This document shows positions 32,883-40,190 of a stretch of 64,000 nucleotides of DNA, one piece after another. The position numbers were made by a program, and so were the translations under genes. This stretch comes from Bradyrhizobium sp. 138 (GTDB lineage: Bacteria; Pseudomonadota; Alphaproteobacteria; Rhizobiales; Xanthobacteraceae), in assembly GCF_023074075.1 (NCBI RefSeq), contig NZ_JADPKT010000022.1:1-64000 (forward strand), written 5' to 3'. The notes beneath the pieces were generated by a model. The model saw only the letters and a list, made by a program, of their open reading frames with translations, was not told the DNA's origin and searched no databases. Each line of letters starts with the position of its first letter. The first letter of the stretch is position 1.

Positions 32883-34979
32883 CTGCTTCAGAGTTCATCG
32901 ACCCTGATCCCCGGCGACACCGTCTGGCGGCGGTGCAAGGCGCGGCGCGTCGCGGTTCTGAACGATGCTGCCGCTTATTTCGCGGCCGTGCGGGAGGCGC
33001 TGCTGGAGGCGCAGGATCTCGTCTACATCGTCGGATGGGACATCCATAGCGAGACCCGGCTGGTAGGAGATTCCGGACAGGCGGATGACGGCTTGCCGGA
33101 ACAGCTTGGCCCATTCCTGCGCGCGCTGGTTCAACGCCATCCCGCCTTGCAGATCAACATTCTCGTCTGGGACTTCGTCTCGTTTTACGCCTCAGAAAGA
33201 GAATGGAAGTCCACGGCCAAATTCACCGCCGACACGGATGGCCGCGTCCGCTTTCACCTGGATTCCACGCTTCCGTTTGGCTCGGCCCAACACCAGAAGA
33301 TCGTCTGCGTCGACGGTTCACTGGCGTTCGTCGGCGGGCTTGATCTGACCATCAGGCGCTGGGACACGAGTGACCATCGAGCAGATAATGCAATGCGCTG
33401 CGACCCCCAGGGCAAGCCGTACCCGCCGTTTCACGATGTTCAATGCATGGTCGCCGGGGACGCCGCCGAGCTTCTATCGGACCTGGCAGAAGAACGCTGG
33501 CGTGCGGCAGGCCAACAGACTCATGATCGGCGCGCAAAGAGCATCCGGTGGCCGGCGAACGTGCCGGCCGAGGCCGAGCATATGCCGGTGGGTATCGCCA
33601 GGACCGAGGTGGTTTGTCCCGCAGGTTCGACGATCAGGGAGGTCGAACGCTCGTTGATCGCAGCAATCCGGTCCGCGACGCGCTTCGTCTACATCGAAAA
33701 TCAGTTCACCAGCGCCACCAAGATCGCATGCGAATTGGCGGAGCAGATGCGCCGCGTGCCTTCGCTTCGAGTTCTCGTCGTCACGCCCAAGCTGCATTCC
33801 TCGTGGGTGGAATCCCAGGCCATGCAGAACGGCCGCGGCGCCTTCATCGACTGCTTCAGCGCGGCCGACGTCGCGGATCGTATCCGCTTCGTCTACCCGG
33901 TCACACGCAGCGGGGACACCGAAGCTGCCGTGATGGTGCACAGCAAGCTCATGATCGTCGATGACCGGATCCTGAGAATTGGCTCGGCGAACCTGAACAA
34001 CCGCTCGATGGGCGCCGACAGCGAATGTGACCTCATCTTCGAAGCCTCGTCCGACGACCACCGGGCTTTCATCGCATCGGTCCGCCATCGCCTGATCGCC
34101 CACTTCTGCGGTGTCGACGAACAGGCCATCGCACAAAATGAGAATCATCTTTTTACGCTGCTGGACGAAGTGTCGGGCGCCGACAGCGCGAAGACTCTGC
34201 GCGACGTGGAGTCCTCGGTCCTGACCAGCGCATTGGCCACGATGGTCCAGCCGGTTGCGGACCCTGAACGTCCCCTTCATCTGGAGCGGGCGGCATCTCG
34301 CATGTGGACCACGAAGACGATCATCGGGATCGTCTCGATGACTGTGGCGCTGTTTGGACTGGGGATGGCCTGGTCGTACACGTCCTTGAGCGATTTCACC
34401 GACGCGGGCCATATCGCGAACTTCCTGTCGACCTACGCGCAGTCGGTCTGGGGGCCGCCATTCGCGATCGCAGCTTTTGTGGTGGGCGGGCTGGTCGTGT
34501 TTCCGGTTCTCGTGCTCATTGCGGCAACGGCGGCCGCACTCGGGCCATGGCTGGGCTTCGTCACCGCGATGGCGGGCGTCTTGCTCAGCGCTCTCATCCT
34601 TTTTGCGATCGGACGGGTGCTCGGCCGGGAACGCCTTCAGCGTTTGCTGGGGCGGCGGGCTGCGCGCATCCAGGAACGTGTTGTCGGCAAGGGCATCCTG
34701 GCTGTCGTCGTCATCCGGATGATTCCCATCGCCCCGTTCTCGGTGGTGAACGTCGTGGCTGGCGCGAGCACGCTGCCTCTGCGCGATTTCCTGGTCGGAA
34801 CTCTGCTGGGCATGACGCCCGGGATTCTCGCGATGGCCGTGCTGGGCGCTCAGATCGCAGATCTGGCCAGGAATGCGTCCTGGACCAACGCTACGCTGCT
34901 CGCGCTGGCATTCCTGGGCTGGCTCGCGATCTGCGCCGGCGCACAATTCGTCGCGACCTGGCTCGCCGGGAGGCGCTGA
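32883..34979 (+). CDS. Phospholipase D family protein fused to VTT (DedA/TVP38) domain
   Basis: 698 aa if started at CTG. Two HKD motifs form one active site: HQKIVCVDGSLAFVGG near residue 137 and HSKLMIVDDRILRIGSANLN near 353. From about residue 480 a VTT/SNARE-associated membrane domain follows (FVVGGLVVFPVLVLIAATAA, then FAIGRVLGRERLQRLLGRR and IRMIPIAPFSVVNVVAGAS). It likely cleaves or transfers phosphatidyl groups at the inner membrane. No ATG, GTG or TTG lies in frame between the upstream stop and GTG 32988; that GTG would cut into the conserved start (IVGWDIHSETRLVG follows closely). CTG at 32883 has GAGG 5 nt upstream. The next gene overlaps the stop. Confidence 0.8.
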   Translation: MLQSSSTLIPGDTVWRRCKARRVAVLNDAAAYFAAVREALLEAQDLVYIVGWDIHSETRLVGDSGQADDGLPEQLGPFLRALVQRHPALQINILVWDFVSFYASEREWKSTAKFTADTDGRVRFHLDSTLPFGSAQHQKIVCVDGSLAFVGGLDLTIRRWDTSDHRADNAMRCDPQGKPYPPFHDVQCMVAGDAAELLSDLAEERWRAAGQQTHDRRAKSIRWPANVPAEAEHMPVGIARTEVVCPAGSTIREVERSLIAAIRSATRFVYIENQFTSATKIACELAEQMRRVPSLRVLVVTPKLHSSWVESQAMQNGRGAFIDCFSAADVADRIRFVYPVTRSGDTEAAVMVHSKLMIVDDRILRIGSANLNNRSMGADSECDLIFEASSDDHRAFIASVRHRLIAHFCGVDEQAIAQNENHLFTLLDEVSGADSAKTLRDVESSVLTSALATMVQPVADPERPLHLERAASRMWTTKTIIGIVSMTVALFGLGMAWSYTSLSDFTDAGHIANFLSTYAQSVWGPPFAIAAFVVGGLVVFPVLVLIAATAAALGPWLGFVTAMAGVLLSALILFAIGRVLGRERLQRLLGRRAARIQERVVGKGILAVVVIRMIPIAPFSVVNVVAGASTLPLRDFLVGTLLGMTPGILAMAVLGAQIADLARNASWTNATLLALAFLGWLAICAGAQFVATWLAGRR

Positions 34980-35668
34980 TGGCGCCGATGCGCTTCATGA
35001 CGTGGAATGTGCATGGCACCTTCAATCTCAATCCGACGTTCGATCTGGAGGGCATCTGTTCCATCGTTCGCAAATGGGCGCCCGATGTCGTCGCGCTTCA
35101 AGAGGTGGATTCGCGATCGCGTTCGGACGATCCGTTTGCGAAGCTGGCGAGCGTTGTCGGCGATCACCGTGTTCACGCCAAGTCGATCGTCACAGCGGAT
35201 GGCGATTACGGTCAGATGCTCCTGAGCCGCTTTCCATTCTCCGGCGTGCCCGAGATCGTCGACGTGTCGTATCGTGAGCGCGAGCCCCGCCGAGCGATTG
35301 CGACGGGACTGTTGACGTCGGCTGGCGATGTGCGCGTGGTGGCCACGCATCTCGGCCTGAGCATCCACGAGCGCTATGCGCAAGCTCAGGCCCTGGTGAA
35401 CCTGGTGAGACCTGGAAGGACCGTTGTTCTCGGCGATTTCAACGACTGGTTCTGGGTCAAATCGGTGCGGCGCGTGCTTGCGCAGGTTTGCCCGAACCGG
35501 ACGCGGCTCCGAACCTTTCCGTCGCGTTTGCCCCTGATGCGGCTCGACCGGATCTATGCAACGTCCGACAGCCGGATCCGGGAAGTCTGGACCGACCAAG
35601 AGGCGAGGGCCTATTCGGACCACTTGCCGGTCATTGCAGACATCGAGATGCCCGCCGACCGGAACTGA
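34979..35668 (+). CDS. Endonuclease/exonuclease/phosphatase (EEP) family protein
   Basis: 229 aa. The EEP catalytic set is present: Asn in MTWNVHGTF, Glu in ALQEVDSRS, His in VATHLGLS, Asp/Asn in LGDFNDWFW and the final SDHLPVIAD. No signal peptide, so it is probably cytoplasmic or bound to the membrane inner face. EEP enzymes cleave phosphodiesters in DNA, RNA or phospholipids. Its ATG overlaps the stop of the PLD-VTT gene (TGATG), so the two are made together and may act on the same lipid or nucleic acid substrate. Confidence 0.85.
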   Translation: MAPMRFMTWNVHGTFNLNPTFDLEGICSIVRKWAPDVVALQEVDSRSRSDDPFAKLASVVGDHRVHAKSIVTADGDYGQMLLSRFPFSGVPEIVDVSYREREPRRAIATGLLTSAGDVRVVATHLGLSIHERYAQAQALVNLVRPGRTVVLGDFNDWFWVKSVRRVLAQVCPNRTRLRTFPSRLPLMRLDRIYATSDSRIREVWTDQEARAYSDHLPVIADIEMPADRN

Positions 35669-35782
35669 TTTGCTCGTCCGCCATCTTCAGGAGTTTCCGA
35701 ATTTGGCGGAATGCCACTTGTTTTGCCCGACGGGTCAGACGCATCGAGCGCGCGACGAAAAGTCATTGCTGTAGAAGGGCTT

Positions 35783-35806
35783 GGCTACTGTGCATGGGGT
35801 TGTTTT
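35783..35806 (+). repeat. 24-bp dispersed repeat, copy 1
   Basis: A 24-nt sequence starting GGCTACTGTGCATGGGG and ending TTGTTTT. An exact copy in the opposite orientation lies at 54734-54757. Both are intergenic. Confidence 0.6.
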
Positions 35807-35848
35807 CGCAAATTATCAGGCCGGGCCTCTTTGCCGCTGAACGAGACC

Positions 35849-35890
35849 ATGTGGAACTTTTTCCTCGCCACGGCGTTCCCCTCCCCATGA
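35849..35890 (+). CDS. Possible 13-aa upstream peptide
   Basis: ATG encoding MWNFFLATAFPSP, whose TGA overlaps the ATG of the next gene by four bases (ATGA). The tight overlap could couple translation of the small protein downstream to this leader. It may also be chance; no strong ribosome binding site precedes it. Confidence 0.25.
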   Translation: MWNFFLATAFPSP

Positions 35891-36078
35891 CTGAAGACCT
35901 TTCCTTCCGACGCAAACCCCTGACCCCCGAGCAGCGCCAGGCGCGCGATGCGGCACGCCGGATCGAGGCCGAAAAGGCCATGCGCGACCATGAAGCGGCG
36001 CAGAAGGCATTTTACGCCAACAAGGAGCGGCTCAGGGCCGAGCGCCTCGCGCGCGAAGCGGCGGCGGCAAAAGGCTGA
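35887..36078 (+). CDS. Small charged helical protein (63 aa)
   Basis: Begins MTEDLSFRRKPLTPEQRQAR. The rest is a long charged helix (DAARRIEAEKAMRDHEAAQK, then NKERLRAERLAREAAAAKG), likely a coiled coil or nucleic-acid-associated helix. No signal or membrane span. It recalls small DUF6481-like proteins of Rhizobiales, without certainty. It may be translationally coupled to a 13-residue upstream frame. Confidence 0.55.
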   Translation: MTEDLSFRRKPLTPEQRQARDAARRIEAEKAMRDHEAAQKAFYANKERLRAERLAREAAAAKG

Positions 36079-36187
36079 GCTCGCGCGGCTCCCGCCCGCA
36101 AATCTTCTGACGATCTTCCGGCCGATGCTGACGGCTAGTGCCGGTTCGACATCCGCGTTGCGGGGCAGGCGAAGCGGCTGCCGGGCC

Positions 36188-36778
36188 TTACCCGGCGTGC
36201 TTGCGCATTCCGGACTCGCTGAGCTTGTCGACATAGGCGATGCCGATCGCCGAGAGAATGAAGGTGATGTGAATCAGGACCTGCCACATCACGCCGGTCT
36301 CGGTGAAGCCGGCGCGGTTCGAGCCGAGATTGCCAGCCTCGATGAAGGTGCGCAGCAGCGCGATCGAGGAGATGCCGATGATGGCCATGGCGAGCTTGAT
36401 CTTCAGCACGCTCGCATTGACGTGGCCGAGCCATTCCGGCTCGTCGGGATGGCCCTGCAGGTCGAGCCGCGAGACGAAGGTCTCGTAGCCGCCGACGATC
36501 ACCATCACGAGCAGGTTGGAGATCATCACGACGTCGATCAGCGCCAGCACGCTCATCATGATCTGCTGCTCGGTGAGGTCGAGCGCGTGCCAGGACAGAT
36601 GCCAGAGTTCTTTCAGGAACAGCGCGATGTAGACGCACTGCGCCACGATCAGTCCGAGATAGAGCGGCAGTTGCAGCCAGCGCGAGCCGAAGATGATCAT
36701 CGGCAGCAGGCCCAGGCGCGGCGAGGGCGGGCGGGGCTCGGTACCAAGTTCGGATAGGGGGGAAGGCTCAACCGACAT
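36188..36778 (-). CDS. YqhA/UPF0114 family membrane protein
   Basis: 196 aa. Three to four helices are clear: LQLPLYLGLIVAQCVYIALF, MMSVLALIDVVMISNLLVMV, a central LAMAIIGISSIALLRTFIEA and the last VLIHITFILSAIGIAYVD. The segment GGYETFVSRLDLQGHPDEPEW is the typical central loop of the family. The role of YqhA is unknown; it is found in the inner membrane of many proteobacteria. It is transcribed alone. Confidence 0.85.
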   Translation of the reverse strand: MSVEPSPLSELGTEPRPPSPRLGLLPMIIFGSRWLQLPLYLGLIVAQCVYIALFLKELWHLSWHALDLTEQQIMMSVLALIDVVMISNLLVMVIVGGYETFVSRLDLQGHPDEPEWLGHVNASVLKIKLAMAIIGISSIALLRTFIEAGNLGSNRAGFTETGVMWQVLIHITFILSAIGIAYVDKLSESGMRKHAG

Positions 36779-36932
36779 TCAGGCCGCATCCTCGCGATGA
36801 GACGATCTCGCCTTCATCTAACCCGACAAGATGGCCGGCGGAAGACGCGGCGCGCGTCTCGCCTTCGGCGGATCGCGCCCTTTCGTGCTAGCGTGCCTCT
36901 ATCGGGCGACGGCGCGGATCGGGAGGCGGGGA

Positions 36933-37223
36933 GTGGGTAGGGGCGGCTTCGGCAGTTGGACCGGTGTGATCGCGCTCGCCGGCGCGGTCACGGTCGGCGC
37001 CGGCTCCGCGGAGCTCTCGGCGACACCGCTGACGCCGTTTCGCTACGAGGCGCAGGCGCAGCGTCATTGTCCGCACGACAAGGTGGTCTGGCTCGATTTC
37101 AGGAAAGGGCTCTACTACCGCAAGGGTCAGAAGCGGTACGGCCAGGGGTTCGATGGCAGCTTCGTCTGCCAGAACGAAGCCCGCGACAGCTTCTACCGCC
37201 GCTCCCTGCTGGGCCTGCGCTGA
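36933..37223 (+). CDS. Small secreted or membrane-anchored protein
   Basis: 96 aa from GTG with GGAGG 6 nt upstream; a longer frame reaching 36831 is Arg-rich and less likely. After GRGGFGSWTG comes a hydrophobic helix VIALAGAVTVGAG acting as signal or anchor. The outside part has two Cys (QRHCPHDKVVWLD, SFVCQNEARDS) and an aromatic centre (FRKGLYYRKGQKRYGQG). The spacing suggests a small disulfide-linked domain exported to the periplasm. Function unknown. Confidence 0.55.
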   Translation: MGRGGFGSWTGVIALAGAVTVGAGSAELSATPLTPFRYEAQAQRHCPHDKVVWLDFRKGLYYRKGQKRYGQGFDGSFVCQNEARDSFYRRSLLGLR

Positions 37224-37250
37224 GCGGCGCGTGCCCCGGCGATCGTCCTG

Positions 37251-37379
37251 CTATTTCTGACCGGTCAGCTTCACCGGTACGTGCGGGGAGGTGCTGATGA
37301 TGCGGGGGCTTCCGTCAGGATAGGTGCGGTCGCCGCGGATCAATGATTCCAGGACAAGAAAGAATTTCTCGGCAAGCAT
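37251..37379 (-). CDS. Small conserved-looking protein (42 aa)
   Basis: Begins MLAEKFFLVLESLIRG and ends TSPHVPVKLTGQK, with TYPDGSPRII between. The motif order (hydrophobic helix, YPDGSPR, SPHVPV-KL) is one I recognise from tiny proteins repeated through Bradyrhizobium genomes, so it is probably real although no activity is known. It lies alone between larger genes. Confidence 0.5.
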   Translation of the reverse strand: MLAEKFFLVLESLIRGDRTYPDGSPRIISTSPHVPVKLTGQK

Positions 37380-37511
37380 GTGCGTCACCCTCGTTGGTGA
37401 TGGCCTCTTGAAATTTGAGTCGAGGCGCCGAGGGCGGAAGTTCAATCAACTGGACGGGAGCAGGAGTCGTGGTGGTGCTGCGGTTAAAAAATTGGGAGGA
37501 GAGAGTGGCGC

Positions 37512-37610
37512 TCAGGCGAAGGCCAGTGCCACGAGGCTCGAGCAGAGCAGGACCAAGCCGCCGGCGGTCAATGCCAGGAAGCCGTCAGATACCAGGTCAT
37601 GGTTGCGCAT
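37512..37610 (-). CDS. Possible small membrane protein (32 aa)
   Basis: Begins MRNHDLVSDGFLAL and continues with one hydrophobic helix (TAGGLVLLCSSLVALAFA) to the end. A polar start plus single helix is the pattern of very small membrane proteins. The ribosome binding site is weak. No homologue recognised with certainty. Confidence 0.4.
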   Translation of the reverse strand: MRNHDLVSDGFLALTAGGLVLLCSSLVALAFA

Positions 37611-37713
37611 AGGACACCTGCCGCTCTCGTCTTCGATGCTCGGTCGGATCGATTAAAATTGTCCGAACATGCCGCCTTGAAAGAGGTGATGCTTGCCGTT
37701 CGCCCGGGTGCCT

Positions 37714-37803
37714 TTAGGCCCTCGTGCGGTAGCCTTCAAACGCATGGGCCAGGAAGATCCCCGCGCTTACCAGACCCATCAGTGCCGAAACCGTCTCGAT
37801 CAT
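37714..37803 (-). CDS. Possible small membrane protein (29 aa)
   Basis: Begins MIETVSALMGLVSAGIFLAH and ends AFEGYRTRA: one membrane helix followed by a basic tail. I recall peptides of this form recurring in bradyrhizobial genomes. It is the second tiny membrane ORF on this strand within 300 nt, after the 32-aa one. No clear ribosome binding site is visible. Confidence 0.4.
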   Translation of the reverse strand: MIETVSALMGLVSAGIFLAHAFEGYRTRA

Positions 37804-38161
37804 CGTTAAATTCCAAATCCCGCCCTTGCATCCGAGAAAACGCGTGCGGCCTTGCACAGTCAAAAGAATTCCAGAGAGCGGCGCGACAATGGGCGTGGAG
37901 TGAGGATTTGGCGCAACAGAATGTCCAGCCATGGCACAGCGCAGGTACCATCGCTCCGTAGAACAACGGAAAAATGCGAACGTCCCGTTTACCATCCCGG
38001 CGTGATCGCTGCGGGCTCCCCATTTCCGCCGTGTTCGGGTTGCGTTATCGTTACCGCTTCCGATGCGGTGGTGGGCCGTTTCGGATCAAAGGACCGGACA
38101 GGCTGCCCCGTCGAGAAAAAGCGGGTTGGGCACACCTCCGGCGGAATGGTATTTGGGGCGC
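37804..38161. other. Intergenic region, nothing recognised
   Basis: 358 nt upstream of rlpA. Frames overlapping the rlpA start are Arg-rich and look like chance. No hairpin, dyad or repeat stood out. Confidence 0.5.
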
Positions 38162-39088
38162 ATGGGGATCCGACGGTCAGATTCGGTTTTGCGGGCCGCG
38201 CGTGGTGTTGCGGCGATCGCAACCTGCGTTGCGCTTGCCAATTGCGCTTCCTCGAACAAATTCGCCAGCCGCGTCGATCCGAAATATGGCGTGTCCTCGA
38301 GCCCCCGGGTTGTGGCTTTCGGGGACCCGGTCCCGAAGGGCGGCGGCGCCTACCGCGTCGGCAAGCCCTATGTCGTGGCCGGCCGGACCTATGTGCCGGA
38401 GGAGGACGTCAACTACCGCGCCGAGGGCATGGCGTCCTGGTACGGCGATGATTTCCACGGCCGTCTGACCGCCAATGGCGAAGTGTTCGACATGACCTCG
38501 CTGACCGCGGCGCATCCGACCCTGCCGATGCCGTCCTATGCGCGGGTGACCAATGTCTCGAACGGCAAGTCGCTGATCGTCCGCGTCAATGATCGCGGGC
38601 CCTATCATGGCAACCGCCTCATCGATGTCTCGAACAAGGCCGCCGAACTCCTTGAATTCAAAGGAAATGGCGTCGCCAAGGTTCGCGTCGAATATGTCGG
38701 CCGGGCCCCGCTCGAAGGCTCCGACGACCGCCAGCTTCTGGCAACCCTGCGCACCGGCGTTCCGGCACCGTCGCCCTCGATGGTCCGGGTCGCCTCGGTA
38801 AAGCCCTTCGTGCCGGAGCTGCCGGGATCGAGCCGCGGTGCCATTCGCGGCGACGTGCCGATGCCGGAGGGGCGGCCCTATAATCTCGGCAGCACCTCGG
38901 CCGACATGGCCTCGCTCAATGCGACCTCGGAAATGTCGGCCTCGAGCCGCAGCCGAGGCCGGGTGGTCCACAACGCCCGCGCGGTGTCTTACGACGAGGA
39001 TGGCCGCTATGCCGCCGAGAACGCGCCCTCATCGGCCGACGGCGCCGCCGAGGCTCGCAGCATCCTGAGCGGCCGCGGCCTCTACTAG
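38162..39088 (+). CDS. rlpA: RlpA-type septal ring lytic transglycosylase
   Basis: 308 aa lipoprotein: the lipobox VALANC puts the lipid-anchored Cys at residue 28. The double-psi beta barrel follows with GMASWYGDDFHGRLTANGE, YARVTNVSNGKSLIVRVNDR and GPYHGNRLIDVSNKAAELL, the catalytic core that cleaves naked glycan strands. The C-terminal third is Ser/Ala-rich and lacks a visible SPOR domain. It works in the periplasm in cell-wall remodelling, consistent with a penicillin-binding carboxypeptidase gene further on. Its stop overlaps the end of the convergent hydrolase gene by four bases. Confidence 0.85.
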   Translation: MGIRRSDSVLRAARGVAAIATCVALANCASSNKFASRVDPKYGVSSSPRVVAFGDPVPKGGGAYRVGKPYVVAGRTYVPEEDVNYRAEGMASWYGDDFHGRLTANGEVFDMTSLTAAHPTLPMPSYARVTNVSNGKSLIVRVNDRGPYHGNRLIDVSNKAAELLEFKGNGVAKVRVEYVGRAPLEGSDDRQLLATLRTGVPAPSPSMVRVASVKPFVPELPGSSRGAIRGDVPMPEGRPYNLGSTSADMASLNATSEMSASSRSRGRVVHNARAVSYDEDGRYAAENAPSSADGAAEARSILSGRGLY

Positions 39089-40038
39089 GCCGCGCTCTCC
39101 CTCAGGAACTTCACCAGCGCAGCATTCACCTCGTCGGGGCGTTCCTGCTGCACCCAATGGCCGGCGCCCTCGATGATCAGCTTTCGCTTCAGATTGGGCA
39201 GCACGCGCTCGAGCTCGTTGACGCGCTTGGCGCCGATCAGGCCGGTGATGACGGCGTCCCTGGAGCCGGCGATGAACAGCGAGGGCTGACGGATCTGCGC
39301 GTCCTGCCAGGGCGCCGTCAGCTCCCAATTGCGGTCGATGTTGCGGTACCAGTTCAGCCCGCCGCGAAAGCCAGACTTACGGAAGCTCTCGGTGAAGTAG
39401 GCGAGGTCGGCCTCGCTGAGCCAGCCGGGCAGCGGCTCCTCGGTGGTCGCGTGGCTGAGAAAGCCCTTGCCCTCCTGCACGAACATGGCGGCGGTCGGAT
39501 CGGCGAGGCCCCGTCCCCCGAGCACGATGCGCATGGTGCGGGCGACGTCGCGCTCCAGCTCGGCCTCGGCGACGCCGGGCGCCTGGAAATACTGCCAGTA
39601 GAAATTGGTGACGCCGCCTTGGCGCAACAGGTCGAGCGGCTTGCCGCGGCCGCGAAACGGCGGCGGCACGCTCAGGCCCGCGACCGCCGTGAAGATGTCG
39701 GGCCGGAACAGCGCCGCATGCCAGGCGACCGGCGCGCCCCAATCGTGGCCGACCACCATCGCCTTGGACTCGCCGAGCGCCTGGACGAGGCCGACCACGT
39801 CGCCGACCGTGTCGAAGATCGAGTAGGCGGCGGCGTCAGCCGGCGCGGTGCTCTGGCCGTAGCCGCGCATGTCGGGGGCGACGACGTGAAACCCGGCCTC
39901 GGCAAGCACCGGGATCTGGTGGCGCCAGGAATAGGACAGTTCTGGCCAGCCATGGCATAGCACCACCAGCGGACCCTGGCCGGCTTCGCGGATGAAGAGA
40001 TCGATGCCGTTGGCTCTGATCACGCGGGTGGAAGACAT
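39085..40038 (-). CDS. Alpha/beta hydrolase, epoxide-hydrolase-like
   Basis: 317 aa. The oxyanion motif HGWPELSYSWR, nucleophile elbow VVGHDWGAPVAW with Asp as nucleophile, and the final His in EGAGHWVQQERP fit soluble epoxide hydrolases and related haloalkane dehalogenase-type enzymes. The cap region contains the Tyr-rich FYWQYF. A Asp nucleophile hydrolyses epoxides through an ester intermediate. The start was chosen at MSSTRVIRANGIDLF with GGCGGAAAAG upstream. It lies opposite rlpA and dacC, interrupting an otherwise co-directional cell-wall block. Confidence 0.8.
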   Translation of the reverse strand: MSSTRVIRANGIDLFIREAGQGPLVVLCHGWPELSYSWRHQIPVLAEAGFHVVAPDMRGYGQSTAPADAAAYSIFDTVGDVVGLVQALGESKAMVVGHDWGAPVAWHAALFRPDIFTAVAGLSVPPPFRGRGKPLDLLRQGGVTNFYWQYFQAPGVAEAELERDVARTMRIVLGGRGLADPTAAMFVQEGKGFLSHATTEEPLPGWLSEADLAYFTESFRKSGFRGGLNWYRNIDRNWELTAPWQDAQIRQPSLFIAGSRDAVITGLIGAKRVNELERVLPNLKRKLIIEGAGHWVQQERPDEVNAALVKFLRESAA

Positions 40039-40190
40039 CGCTTTTCCGCCTTGTTTCAGGGGTTTGGTCGAGAAACATGAGGCGCCACGATAGGGGCGCG
40101 GCGAGAATCGTGCAATCTCGCGGCAGGCGTCCAACCTCGTGTTGTTCGCACCGGTTCCAGCTGTTAGAACGCCGCTCTCAGGGCTTGGCC

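Noticed and set aside
27990..35700. Attachment-site repeat of the tRNA-Ser 3' end
   Set aside because: No second copy of the tRNA 3' end (TCGAATCCCACCCCTTCC) and no integrase gene were seen downstream, so a classical integrated island is not supported in this window.
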